Source: Ipomoea triloba (Eukaryota; Streptophyta; Magnoliopsida; Solanales; Convolvulaceae). From it: 64,000 nt of DNA. Shown in pieces: positions 10,382 to 24,989 of the stretch. The stretch lies in the NCBI RefSeq assembly GCF_003576645.1, contig NC_044917.1, positions 1,834,841 to 1,898,840 of the forward strand. The letters are read 5' to 3'. A program made the translations under genes and the position numbers. The notes under the pieces are model-generated. The model did no database searches, was not told the origin of the DNA, and saw only the letters and a list, made by a program, of their open reading frames with translations. How positions within the stretch are numbered: the first letter of the stretch is position 1; each line of letters starts with the position of its first letter.

Positions 10382-13317
10382 ATGGATTCAATCAACTCCT
10401 TCAAAGGCTATGGGAAAGTGGACCCCGCGGAGGAACAGGCGTACCGGAGGAAGACCCGCAAGCGAATTATCATCGTCGTCGTTTCCGCCGTTCTTCTCGT
10501 CGGTTTGATCGTCGGAGTTGTTGCCGGGACTGTTGCTCACCGGAAAAACAAGAGTGGCGGCTCCGGCGACGACAGTCCCGGTTCTCCGGCCTCTGTCGAG
10601 GCGCTATGTAGCGTGACGGAGTATAAAGAGTCGTGCATGAAGAGCATGTCGCCGGTTGCCGGAGGAAAGGCCAATGATCCCTTAAAGCTTTTCGTGCTTT
10701 CTTTGAAAATTGCGGCGGAATCCTTGACGAAGCTAGCGTCGCGGCCGGCGGGGTGGGTGAAAGGGACCAAGGACAAGAATCTCCGGCAGGCATTCGAGGT
10801 ATGCCGGGAGGTTTTTGACGATGCAGTCGATCGCCTCAACGATTCCATCGCGTCCATGGAGGTAATGTAAGATTTCAGGGTATAATAGGGCTAATATACC
10901 CATGCCATTTGCGAAAATCCTGCCTAAACACAAATGACTATTAAGTCATCAAGTCTAGATGGCTGGTCAGCTAGGAAGCTGACTAGGTCAAGGTCAGTTA
11001 GGCAGCTGACTAGGTCGATTAAGCGATGATTGCCTAAACTTTTTAGGGCCTAGCCTATCTTTTTAGTCAGTGTTCTAGGTGTTTATTCAGCTAGGCAGTT
11101 GACTAGGACAAACAGCCAGCTTAAACCTTTTAGGCCTCCTAAGCACAAATTAGGTAGTCTAACTAGTCAATTAGTTATTATTATCTTTAATAGGTTATTT
11201 CACTTAAAATAATATTATTGTAAATGAGATAATCATTAAATTATTCTAATTCTATATGTTTTAATTTTTAGATTAATATTTAATATTTAGTATTAATTAT
11301 TAAACTATTCTATAGTTTATAATTATTAATTTTTAAAAAATAAAAATATTTAGATAATTAAAAAAAAAAAAAAAAAAACACAATCACCACCTAAGCGCCT
11401 CTGAGAGCAGTAGTTATACCATGGACCATGGATTGTGGACCATAGGTCATGGTTGATACTGCAGTTGTGTTGGAAGGATACTGCAGTTGTATTGAAAGAA
11501 AACTACAGTTGCGCGGAACAGAGGCCGTGTCATCCATCTGAAACTACAGTTGTGTTGAAAAGATACTGCAGTTGTGTTGAACGGAGGAATGACCTATGTT
11601 CCGTGCAACTGCAGTTTTCTTTCAACACAACTGCAGTATATTTTCAGTTCAACACAACTGCAGTATCAATTATGATCATGGTCCACCATGCATTGTGGAC
11701 CATGATCCACAATATAATTTGCGCTCTGAGAGTGCCTAGCAATTTTTCAACTAGGTATACAATAGCCTATAAAGTTTATAGATTATATTTATATTTAGCA
11801 GGTGAACGGGGTAGACGGCAAGCTACTCTCCTCTGCAACAATCGCCGACCTGAAAACATGGCTGAGCGCCGCCATAACAGACCAGGAAACGTGCTTGGAC
11901 GCTCTGGAAGAGATCAAAGCAAATGCTACAGTTGTAGACAACGTGAAAGGGGCGATGAAGAACTCAACTGAATTCGCCAGCAACAGTTTGGCTATTGTGG
12001 CTCACATCATTTCATTTCTCGGCAACTTCCACTTCCCGATCCACCGGAAACTACTGGCGGCGAATCAAGACTTCCATGGATTCCCGGAATGGGTTAAACC
12101 CGGCGACCGGCGACTTCTACAGGCAGAAAACCCGACGCCGGACGTGATAGTGGACAAAAATGGGTCTCCGGGGAGTGTTAAGACCATCATGGAAGCTTTG
12201 GGTCAGATAGGCATGAAGAGTACGTCGAGATTTGTGATATACGTGATGGCCGGAGAGTACAAGGAGAAATTGGAGTTGGAGAAATCCAAATGGAATGTGA
12301 TGATGTATGGGGATGGCAAGGGTAAGACCATAATTACCGGCAACACCAACTTCATCGACGGCACGCCTACTTTCAAGACTGCAACCTTCGGTAAGTATTT
12401 TCCACTAGATCTAGCTAGGTTTTTAAAAAAAAAATAAAAAATCAAAATACAAATTTCTTTGAAGTGAAATCATCCAAAAGTCCTCCTTCCAACATTTAAT
12501 AATGTCCTATTTATAAGGAGAAGGAGGGGATAGTTGCTTTGAATCCTAGTAGGTCCATAATGGAAAAAACTCTAAATTTTGATTTATCCCAGGTATTAAT
12601 ATAATTAAGATGTTGGTTAACTTATTCTTTGATGATGCAGCTGTGGAAGGTATAGGATTCATCGCCAAGGACATAACGTTCCAGAACACGGCCGGAGCAA
12701 AGAAACACCAGGCGGTGGCAATGCGGTCGGGGTCCGATCAATCGGTGTTTTACCGCTGCTCCTTCGACGCCTACCAAGACACGTTATACGCCCACTCAAA
12801 CCGGCAATTCTACCGGGACTGCGACATCACCGGCACCATAGACTTCATTTTCGGCAACGCCGCCGTGGTTTTCCAGAATTGCAAAATCCAGCCGAGACAG
12901 CCACTGCCCAATCAATACAACACCATTACAGCCCAAGGAAAGACCGACCCGAACCAGAACGCCGGCATTTCTATTCAGAAGTGCGACATTTCACCGCTCG
13001 GAGAAGTCACGGTGCCAACTTACCTCGGCAGGCCATGGAAACCATATTCCACGACTGTTATCATGCAGTCAACGATTGGATCGTTCTTGAAGCCGCAAGG
13101 CTGGATTGAGTGGGAAACCAATGTTGATCCTCCGGCCACCATTTTTTACGGCGAGTATATGAACACCGGCGCCGGAGCAGGTGTGGAGCAAAGGGTGAAA
13201 TGGACTGGGTATAAACCTAGCATCACATCAGACCAGGCCTCGAAATTCACCGTCCAATCTTTCATACGAGGTGACGAGTGGTTGTCAGGAAAAGTCACTT
13301 ATGAATTAGCCTTGTAA
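10382..13317 (+). CDS. PME: Type I pectin methylesterase with N-terminal inhibitor domain (PME copy 3)
   Basis: Exons 10382-10861, 11802-12390 and 12641-13317 give 581 residues. Architecture matches copy 2: basic stretch, membrane anchor at about 28-51, inhibitor domain, two processing motifs (RKLL, then RRLL), and a catalytic domain with Q380, Q402, D403, nucleophile D424, R487 and W489. I chose the ATG at 10382 because it starts MDSINSFKGYGKVDP like copy 2. The 940-bp intron 1 interrupts the inhibitor domain after SME, where copy 2 is continuous, and does not match the intron of copy 1 either. It contains transposon sequence. Intron 2 is at the shared site before AVEGIGF. The middle of the last exon is almost identical in DNA to copy 2. 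All catalytic residues are intact, so the enzyme is probably functional if the long intron is spliced. Confidence 0.93.
10899..11760. mobile_element. Degenerate hAT-like element inside intron 1 of PME copy 3
   Basis: The left part (from about 10899) reads TTGCGAAAATCCTGCCTAA, close to the start of the hAT-like element at 8899 (TTGCAAAAATCCCCGCCTA), followed by many CTAGG and GACTAGG motifs. The far end (CTAAGCGCCT, then GTGCCTAGC after the nested insertion) resembles the other terminus. Exact ends and target duplication are uncertain. A second element is nested at about 11408-11723. Confidence 0.5.
11408..11723. mobile_element. MULE-like MITE with GGACC-rich inverted termini, nested in PME copy 3 intron
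   Basis: The two halves are inverted: ATACCATGGACC, ATTGTGGACC and GATACTGCAGTTG on the left return as complements on the right. The element is flanked by perfect 9-bp direct repeats CTCTGAGAG (11399-11407 and 11724-11732). Nine-base target duplications with long inverted termini are characteristic of Mutator-like MITEs. CTGCAGTTGTGTTG-type motifs recur several times inside the arms. Confidence 0.7.
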
Positions 13318-13749
13318 CTTTGAGACCAACCAAGCATAAGATCAAGCGAGTAGACTGTACTATCAAATAATGTACATTTAGTACACAAATATTATAGTTT
13401 TAATATATTAAAAATGTATATTGTATTCATGAAAAATACATTATTTAAATATTGAAAGTACATTATTTTGTATAATGTATATTCAATACACACGAATAAT
13501 ATACTTTCAATATATTAAAAATGTGTTAAACTTCTCATGGAAAGAAATCATTGTTTCGTGTAATTGGCAATAAATTAAAACATAACACTCTCTTAAAGCA
13601 TAGCAGCATTTGCGTTCAAACCCCATAAAGCCAAAGTCATAAACTAAAGTAAAAAGGCGGCAAGAATCTTGGAACTACAGAATAAATGGCAATGCCACAG
13701 TTGCAGTAACAGGAGAATGGACGAAAGGAAAATAAACTGGGAGCTCGTC
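13318..13749. other. Short intergenic space between convergent PME copy 3 and alpha-5 proteasome gene
   Basis: Holds the 3' untranslated parts of both convergent genes. AT-rich with repeated AATATATTAAAAATGT and AATGTA motifs at 13370-13530. No further gene. Confidence 0.5.
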
Positions 13750-16697
<2,948 letters not shown>

Positions 16698-18211
16698 TGC
16701 CGATATGATTCAGTAGAGCTTCAAATTTTAGATCGTGTCGTCGCTGATGAAGGAGCAAACAATGCCTTTTACTCTCGCCGTTTCGTACCCAAAAAGAAAA
16801 CTCGAAGGATAAAAAAAAATGAAAATAATGTTCAACTTTGGGCTGGGCCTAATAGAGGGAAACAATCATTGGAGGCCCAAATTCCCGTAAGCCCACCCTA
16901 ATTTACTAGTCTGGTGGGCCAATTTTATTATATGGTCCGGTTAAATCATGCCCACAATAGTTTGAGACGGCAAATTATTCTGTGGACACGGGTTCAAGAT
17001 GGACTCAAATTCAAAATACACAATTTAAATTGTGAACAATCTGTATGTAAATGGACACAAGTCCATGGTATAACTATTGAGTTTGAGACAATTGTCATTG
17101 TTATGCCGTGGACCCAGGTCCACCTTGCAAGGTGGACCTGAGTCTACATTCACATACACTATACTCTACATTCACACTTTGTAAACTCCACATTCACATA
17201 TTACAGGATTATATGATACTCTACATTCACACTTTGTAAACTCCACATCCACATATTACAGAATTATATGATACTCTACATTTACACTTTGTAAACTCCA
17301 CATTCACACATTACAGGATTATATGTTTAGTAACTATATTACCACTCTTATGCATTCACACATTCAAAACTCTATATTCACAGGTCATGTACTCTATATT
17401 CACAACTTAAGAACTCCACATTCACACATTACAGGGCTACAAGTTGCTAGAACTTCTTAACTCTATTACAGATTCACACATGCATAACTCTACCTTCACG
17501 ATTTCTATACTCTACATTCACACTTTGAAACCTCTACATTCACACATTTCTAGGCAACTCTACATTCACACAATCATAAGTCTATATTCACGATTTCTAT
17601 ACTCTACATTCACACTTTGAAACCTCTACATTCACACATTTTTGGGCAACTTTAATTCAGCAATGTGTTTACTAATTAAAGAAAAAAAAAAGACAAAACG
17701 ACGTAGTTTTGGACCCAGGTCCACCTTGCAAGGTGGACCTGGGTCCACAGCATAATTTGCCCATATCATGGACCAAATCCTTATATCGTGAATCAGGGTC
17801 CAATACATAGAATTTGACTTATAAGGTATAAAATTCATGTTCATAATACACATACACATAAATACGATATAATGAATATGAATTATGTGCATTATGAACA
17901 TGAATTATGTGTATAAACATTAATTTTGTGTATTATGTTAAGTATTGATGTATCCTCAAGCTATATAATTATGTGCATGATGAACATGAATTTCCGTATC
18001 TTATAAAGTCAAATTCTGTATATTAGACCATGGTTCACATATTTGTAAACGCTGGTCCACAATATAAATTACCACCATGGACTAGGATTCATATTGAATT
18101 ATGTACCCACTTGTTCAGACATTTGGAAGAATGAAACACAAGTTTACTTACTCTCTCATATAATGCTTGTCAAGAAACATGATATTTATGTTTGTGTACA
18201 CAATAATAACA
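16698..18211. other. Intergenic region between proteasome and remorin genes
   Basis: Contains the likely proteasome gene promoter and 5' leader (to about 16800), then MITE-derived and minisatellite DNA (listed separately). Fragments resembling the GGACC-rich MITE termini also lie at about 16920-17010 and 17990-18090. The ORFs at 16914-17141 and 17632-17901 fall within these repeats and are not genes. Confidence 0.55.
17105..17760. repeat. MITE-like element: minisatellite between two palindromic termini
   Basis: Both sides carry a GGACCCAGGTCCACC...GGTGGACC palindrome. The right copy (17710-17747) is a perfect 38-base palindrome centred on TTGCAA; the left copy (about 17109-17144) differs by a base or two. 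Between them (17145-17640) lie tandem units of roughly 55 bases built from CTACATTCACACTTTG and ACTCCACATTCACA motifs with substitutions. On the right the terminus continues into CATAATTTGCC, as in the other GGACC MITEs. Confidence 0.65.
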
Positions 18212-20531
18212 CTACATGTGATGGTTATTACAAGGGAAGCAACCACAAGAATTGGCTCGAGAAACATTAATGTTTTTCCTGTTCATCATCTTCTGTGTTT
18301 GTTCAGTCACTTTCTGTATCTGTTCTGAATGTTGCAGCTGTGCCACAGCTCTCCATTCTTCAGCTTTTCTGTGAACTGTGGACATTCTCTTCATCAACTT
18401 CTCCTCCAGATTCGATCTCATCTTTTGAATTTTCACCTGAAAACCATTACACTCAGTTATATATATATATATATATGCAGAATCATGTCTGCAACCAACA
18501 CAGATTAATCTTGAAACTCTATCTGATATTGTGCCCACAGTGGCGCAATCTCAGCCATTAAAGTGGCGAAAATGACTAAAGATTGATCTGCCTAACAAAA
18601 AGTAGAAATGGGGTTCTGTAAATTCAATGCCTTCACATGGGATTGCAGAATGAGAGTAAAAAAATGCAGACATTGCTGACTTCTATTGCTCTCTTATTCC
18701 CACCACTTCATATGCCTTAAAGCCCCCCTTTTTTTTTATATAGTGAGGAGAACATGGGGAAAAGCGTGGTGGACCAGCAACTGGAAGATTATGCTCGAGT
18801 TGCGAGTGGCTCGATGAAGAATTGAAGATGAAGACAACATAAATCACATGTACAGTCAAATGTTGTTCAGTGACTTAAATGAGTTTTTTGTTGTCACTTT
18901 CATCACTGCCATTCAAACAAGCTTGTCTGTTGTTCCTAGTAGCATTTTTTAACATGGAACATGGATTGTTGGTTGTTGAAAGTGTAAAACGACTTAACGA
19001 GGCAATATTGGATGGAAAAGTTTAGAAGGGACAGAAAGAAACCTCGAGCTTTTTAGATTGAGCTTCTGATTTTGCATTCTGGAGGTTAACCCAAGCTTGA
19101 ATCTTGGCTAGTTCTCTCTGGTACCTGAAACACTAGTCGAGATTAACGCCATTCGTGTAAAGATACAAGCATGGAAACAATAATGCCGGGGGGGATTGTT
19201 TTACCTTAGGCAGTGTTTAGTCTTCTCCTCTTCCTCCCACGGGCAGGCTCGGGACTCAGACACGCTTCTCCTGCACTCGTTACTCATCTCAAAGTGCCTC
19301 AGGCTCTTCGATATGTCCTCTTCTTCCTCCTCCCTCGAGCTCCAATTAGTCGTTACAGAATCATACTGCCCCGTCCCAACGTGCAGCTTTGCTAAATGGC
19401 ACTCCTGCAGCTGCACAATGTCGATCGTGCTAGAGGAACTGGACTCGTTCGACACAGCCAACGGGCCAGACCTGCTGGCGGGAGTGTTGTGCCTGGCGGG
19501 CGAGGAGCTCTTGAATGGCGTGTGGCATCTTGAAGTCGTCGAGCTCCCAATTGGCGTCATTTCTGTCCCGATATCTCTATGTTTAACCTCAGGAACCACC
19601 TCTGATGCTGCATTGTTCATACATTTTCCAAACAAAAATCCCTCTTTCATTGACTCAGAATGCCTAAAATTGGGACATGTAATAGTTTCTACCTCACTTG
19701 TGAACTTATCTGCAATTTCAACACCAAATTACACCCACCAACAATCAATCAAGATCTCACAAGTTAAACCCCTAAAACTTAATTCTTCATTAAAATCTCC
19801 AAATGCCATTGCAAATCAAGAAATCATATAAAGATTATCCTAGAGTGTAATCAATTCACAGTTGGGAACAAACTTTTCAGGATGCTTAATGCTTTTTCTG
19901 AGACAGACATATAAATAAAGGGGGAAAACAGGAAAAGTGTGTTTTACCTTTTAGAAGCACATCTGATGTGGCAGGGACACCATTGGAAGACCCTTGAAGA
20001 AAGCTTGAAGACTTTTCATCATTTACCCTACAAAACTCTGCAGCTTCTTCTTTTGGGGTGACCCCATTACAGTGCTTTGATGAGAGCTTTATATGGGCAG
20101 GGGATTCATGGCAAGAATTGCTGCCATTCACAACCCATTTCTCAGCATCATCCCATTTGGAAGGGAAAGATTTTCTTGAAAAACTGCCAACACTGAAGCT
20201 GAAAATTGGCCTGCCAGGGGTAGATGGGGCCTCCACCACCCCCCTCTTGGTCACAGAACTCTCCCCCCCTCCCTTCTTCCTCTGGAGAACCCTCCTGATC
20301 TCTGGACCACCATTAATGGCTGCTGCTGAAGGGAGTGACTTCACAAACTCAGAAGTCTCCTTCAGATTAATCTTGCAAATGGGGTCAGGAAATGAGTCCA
20401 AGAATGGGTTCCCATGGGTCTCCTGTGTCACAAACAGCCCCCAACAATTCACTCCAAGATTCCAAGAAAAACCAACAAAAAAAATACAAACTTTAGCTTA
20501 CCATTTGAGATGAAAAAGCTTGAAGATCCAT
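18212..20531 (-). CDS. Long-form remorin
   Basis: Five exons on the minus strand in order 20502-20531, 19948-20422, 19205-19709, 19043-19124 and 18212-18436 give about 438 residues. The first 320 residues are low-complexity and Ser-rich, with a conserved block RDIGTEMTPIGSSTTSRCHT and SSPARHNTPASRSGPL that marks the long remorin groups. The C-terminal Remorin_C domain (about 325-430) includes YQRELAKIQAWVNLQNAKSE and KRMSTVHRKAEEWRAVAQ, predicted to form a coiled coil. The protein ends CGCFPCNNHHM, a cysteine-bearing membrane-anchor tail of the RemCA type, often S-acylated. Remorins are plasma-membrane nanodomain scaffolds in signalling and microbe interactions; the role of this copy is unknown. 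The 30-base first coding exon (MDLQAFSSQM) is inferred from its GT donor and phase and is the least certain part. Confidence 0.88.
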
Positions 20532-21044
20532 GGCTGAGGCTTGAGAGTATCTAACAGTAGACCCTTTTGCAGAACCCTGATATGCTTTTGGGAAAAAGCA
20601 CCATTATGGGTCAAAAAGAAGGGAGCTAGTTGAACAGTACAGCAGAATTGATGAACAAGAAAAAAAGTAGGAGCAGCAGTAGAAGAAGTAGTAGAAATTA
20701 AAACACTGTACAACAATGGCCAACCCTTTCTTCCCCAACATGCACTGCAGGACAAAAGCACTCAGTCCTGCTGCAAAAATTGAAACAACAGTAATTTAGA
20801 CCTAGCTAGGGGATATGCAAGAAAACAAAACAGGACTTGTTAAAAGGTGTGTAGCCAACTATGGGGTAGTAAAAAACTAGTGTACAGCAGTCCAAAGTTA
20901 CAATTTTTTTGAGTCACCACTGAACCATATTGTATGATCTAGCTGATAAAAGAATTATAAGTGGGTAAATCAACTTAGATAAAGAATTTTACATGAGTAA
21001 ATTAATTTAGGTTGTCCATATTTAACCAGTTAATAAAAGTTAGC

Positions 21045-21275
21045 ACATTATACTATGGACCGAGCTCTACCTTGCATTGTAGATCATGGTCCAAAATTCT
21101 TTAGACAATTTTTGTATTTGTAGCTATCATATTATGTGTCAGCAATTATTAAGTTATTTGTTTACATGTATATAAACTGTTAACTATAGGTACAAAATTA
21201 TTAATTGAAAGTATAAAATTTTTATATCAGATTCATAATATAATATGAACTCTAGTTCATGGTATAACAATGGAT
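21045..21275. mobile_element. GGACC-type MITE copy
   Basis: Left end ATTATACTATGGACC with ATCATGGTCC nearby, and a right end with inverted ATGAACTCTAGTTCATGG and TATAAC. Less symmetrical than the copy at 22754, and its borders are approximate. Confidence 0.5.
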
Positions 21276-22439
21276 CAAAGTTACCATTTTTATTTTTTAT
21301 GCTCAGTGTTTTTATCTATGTATTATTAAATTCTTTTGAGGAAACATTATTAAACATAGAGCCATGGACATTATTCATCATTATGAAGAATAGCATATAA
21401 ATAAACTGGGCTATATGGTGAGCTATGAGCCTGGGAAACTTCTCTTTTTTGGTGTGGATGACCTCTTTTCTAGCTACCTGTGCACATCAGGGCTCATAGC
21501 CCAAAGTTTACACATGAATACTTTACGGGCGTGTTTTGTATATAAAATATAAAATAGTTCCAAAATAAAATAACATTCTCCATAACTTGAGAATTATTAA
21601 CTCTATTATAGTATAGTATAGTATCTGTTCATACAATATACTCTCTAAATTTGAATTTCTGATCTCTTATTTGGAAAAGTGACCCTGACCGCTTAAGCAT
21701 AAGGTCTTTAGCTACTCCATAATAGATATATTTCATCTTTGTGTAACGGCCAGGAGCCATTCTTGTACTTCGGTGAGAAGGGTTTATAAAGTGGTCTTTT
21801 CATTTTGATTGTTAAGATTCTAGTTGGCTGTATGGTTCTTAACCACCCACTTGCATTCTGACTGTGGGGCATTAAATGTACTTGAGGTATTTGATTTAAT
21901 TTTTTATTTTATAAAATAACATTATAAGAATGAATAATACCTTTTGCAAGAGAAACAATCATTCTAAAAGAATATGGCGTTAACTATTTTTAAATTTTAT
22001 GTAATAGCTACTCTATTTTAATATCGAAAATATCATTTTATAAATGCCCATATGTGACAGATAATATAGGCATATGTACACACATACATATTTGTGTATT
22101 GAATCCTACATTAAGAGTTGGGAGTAAGGATGATTAGAACATAAGTAGATGCAAAAATAGAATAAAGAGATGCCATACACATATGTAAAAATGATTATTG
22201 AAGAATCAGAATTATTGGGTTAAACAATCTTTATTACTATAATTCAACAAGAAACACTTGTAATGATGAAAGAATCTCTTTAACGTATGAAGGAATAAGG
22301 ACAAAAAGTGGTTTTTTTCTTGATTTGAAAACTATGCTTTTGTTTCTATGTGAAACCATCTAATTTATGAAAAGGACTTCAAAAAAAAAAAATGTTTTAT
22401 CCACTTGAATATTCCTTCTGGGAAAGACTAATAGTAGTA

Positions 22440-22690
22440 TTTTTTTTTTTAACGGTTAGGAAAATTCACTTTACAAAAAAAAAAAAAAAAAAAAAACGGT
22501 TAGGAAAATTCACAATTACTACGATAGGGTGTGTCGGTGTGCATTGGATAATCGTGTAAATCACACACAGGAAAGGTAAATCGAGCTAGAAAGGTCATGT
22601 GCAACGAACTCTACCAAAAGAGTGTTGGCAAAAATCAAATTAGTAATATTTAAGTACAAAAATCATGTTCTACCTACTTGAGCCTTTCAT
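22440..22690 (-). mobile_element. SINE-like element, reverse orientation, poly(T) at left
   Basis: A poly(T) run (22440-22450) opens the element. AACGGTTAGGAAAATTCAC occurs twice, separated by a poly(A) tract at 22479-22494, so its tail end is partly duplicated. The body closely resembles a second copy at 62918-63150, sharing AGAGTGTTGGCAAAAATCAAA-like and TTTAAGTACAAAAATCATG-like blocks. Read on the minus strand, the far end has a pol III box-like arrangement. Confidence 0.5.
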
Positions 22691-22753
22691 GGCAAACTAA
22701 GGTTTATTCTTGTATGTAGTATTGTTATGTCTTTGATTACTTAAGATTTATCA

Positions 22754-23117
22754 ATTTATACCATGGATCAGGATCCACATTGCATTATGGACCATAGTTT
22801 AAAATTTATGTGTCTACAGTTAATATATTATGTATCTTCAGCTAATAAATTATATTGTGTTGGTAAATAAATTAAATGTAGATAATATGTTAACTACAGA
22901 CACATAGTATGTTAATTGTTGACATATAATATGTTAAAATGCATATTATATGCCTGTAGTTAACATTTTATGTGTCTTTAATTTATTTACAGATACATAA
23001 TATGTCAACTATAAACACATAATATATTATATGTAGTTACATAATATGAATGTTATTTTGGAATTTGGATCATGGTACACCATGCAAGATGGACCTGGTC
23101 TATAATATAATTTAGCA
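22754..23117. mobile_element. GGACC-type MITE copy with inverted termini
   Basis: The left arm has TATACCATGGATCAGGATCC and ATTGCATTATGGACC. The right arm has the complement-like GGATCATGGTACACCATGCA and ATGGACCTGGTC, ending ATAATATAATTTAGC. The flanks AGATTTATC and AGATTTAAA agree at 7 of 9 bases, consistent with an old 9-bp target duplication. The interior is AT-rich with repeated TTAACTACAGACACATAA-like motifs. Confidence 0.65.
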
Positions 23118-24989
23118 GATTTAAAAGTTGGGCTTTAAACATATTGGGCTAAGTCTTAGAATACCCAAGATCCCAGCTGGCCCATTAATTGCATAAAAGA
23201 TTATTTGCAAAACTATTGTGACTAATGCAGTAATACAACAAATACTTGTGAAAAATTGTCTATGTATAGTAACATATTTTGATTGGTTCAACATTAAATT
23301 ATCTATCATGAATTGATGTTGAATTGGACGAAGGGCTATAGAAACATGAAGCTTAAGAAGATTATACAGGGTGGGAATAAGAGAATCATTGAGAAAAACA
23401 AGATCAAAAGATTAAGAACATAAAATGAAAACGAAAAAAATAAAATTTACGTGGTTTAGCTGAGAGCCTACATCAATAGGAGATGCCCTTATATTAGACA
23501 TATAGAGGTTAATTTTTGTACAAATTGGATGCGTCATACATATTCATAGTATACAGTCCAAACTACAAGTACATACTCCCATTAACAAGGTATTCAACTC
23601 ATGTCGACAACTAAACATATTGGGATGACTTGACCATGTTATATTTATCTTGTCATTTTTAATATTTCTTTATATAAAAAATATATGAAGTATATAATAA
23701 TACTAGACGTACTTCTATATTTTTTCTATATATTGTACATATTTTGATTGATTGGCTAATAAATTAAGAGAGTTTTAATTTAAAGTCAACCCACTAATAA
23801 AATGCATGACTTATCAAGTAAGATTCCCGTACAAAATATTTCAAACATTTTACAAGCTATTGTTGCTTGAATGATGCCAAGGGACAACTATTTACACAAG
23901 TTATCTATTGACTTTTTCTGTGTTGTTAAGAGGCATAGTAATGCCTTCCCAAATTGAGGCTTTTAGTTTTAAACACATTATTATTATATTGTGTTTAGTA
24001 TATTGCTTCATTTTTATTCCAATAGTTGCATATGTCATGGTAATCTGGTTACTTTATCTTATAGCAGTTAATTGTTGGTTAGGATCACAATACGAGTTTT
24101 ATCTATAGCACATTTTCGGATATCGAATGTAACTTCTTCTTTTTTCGTTTTTTTTTTCGTAAATTAAAAGTGTATATGTTGTATTTTGTAGTCACAATTT
24201 ACTCACACACAATGACTTCTTATTAACATCTAGCTGGTGTGTTTCGCATTAGAATATCATATTGTAATATAAACTTGAAGTCATAGCTTGTTTACACATG
24301 TTAATAAATATTTCGTCACTAAATTGTATCAGTTCAATTTCACTTGATGAGTCCATCTAAAGCTACCAACCGTCAAAGTATTCCCTTGGCCCTTGGGCGC
24401 CTGGTATTTTGAAACCGCTCTGCTTGCAAAGATAGAAGTCAAGGAGTGGATACGTGTTTTGCACATAAATGTATTATTGGTCAATGAAAACAAAAATTGT
24501 GAGTAAATTAATCTAAAAAAGAGTGACCGAGTAAGTAGAGCATAATTTTTGTACCAGAATATTACGAGTTCAATTTGTATTAATACTTTCTCGATCGAAC
24601 CGGTCTGTGTTTTCCTTGGCTTTGATTTTCCTCTTTTATTATTTCATCAGATAACTTATTTGATAACTGCAGTGCATATGTAAGATGGGACAACAACATT
24701 TTAAGATTTTAAATATCAAATGGTACAATCTAAATTAGACGTGACAAAATTTTCTACATTCTAGCAAGTAGCAAATAAGAAGCCATAAAATCCCATAATC
24801 AAAGACCCCACTATACAAATAATGAAATTAGAATAATGTCATCAAACCGGCCAATGACTCATAATTGTTAATTAACAGCCAAGAGATAAGATGAATGGAC
24901 CCCACCAAAACCAAATTGACAATAAAAAATGGGAAATTAAATTTTCATCCATCTTAAATTATAGAAAAATTATAATTGTGTTCATTTAA

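Larger units (their letters stand above)
20532..24989. other. Gene-poor region with scattered small repeats
   Basis: The first 250 bases are the probable remorin leader and promoter. The rest has no supported gene. It holds two GGACC-type MITE copies (about 21045-21275 and 22754-23117), SINE-like pieces at about 21655-21740 and 24520-24600 (B-box-like GAGTTCAA), and a reverse SINE at 22440-22690. The ORF at 23908-24108 encodes a hydrophobic stretch without family resemblance and is probably chance. Confidence 0.5.

Noticed and set aside
17145..17640. Regular repeats that superficially resemble a CRISPR array
   Set aside because: Units are contiguous and imperfect without unique spacers, and the DNA is nuclear plant sequence.
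19196..19831. Long plus-strand ORF of 211 codons over the remorin gene
   Set aside because: It is the antisense shadow of remorin exon 3, whose minus-strand frame has the conserved remorin block and proper splice sites.
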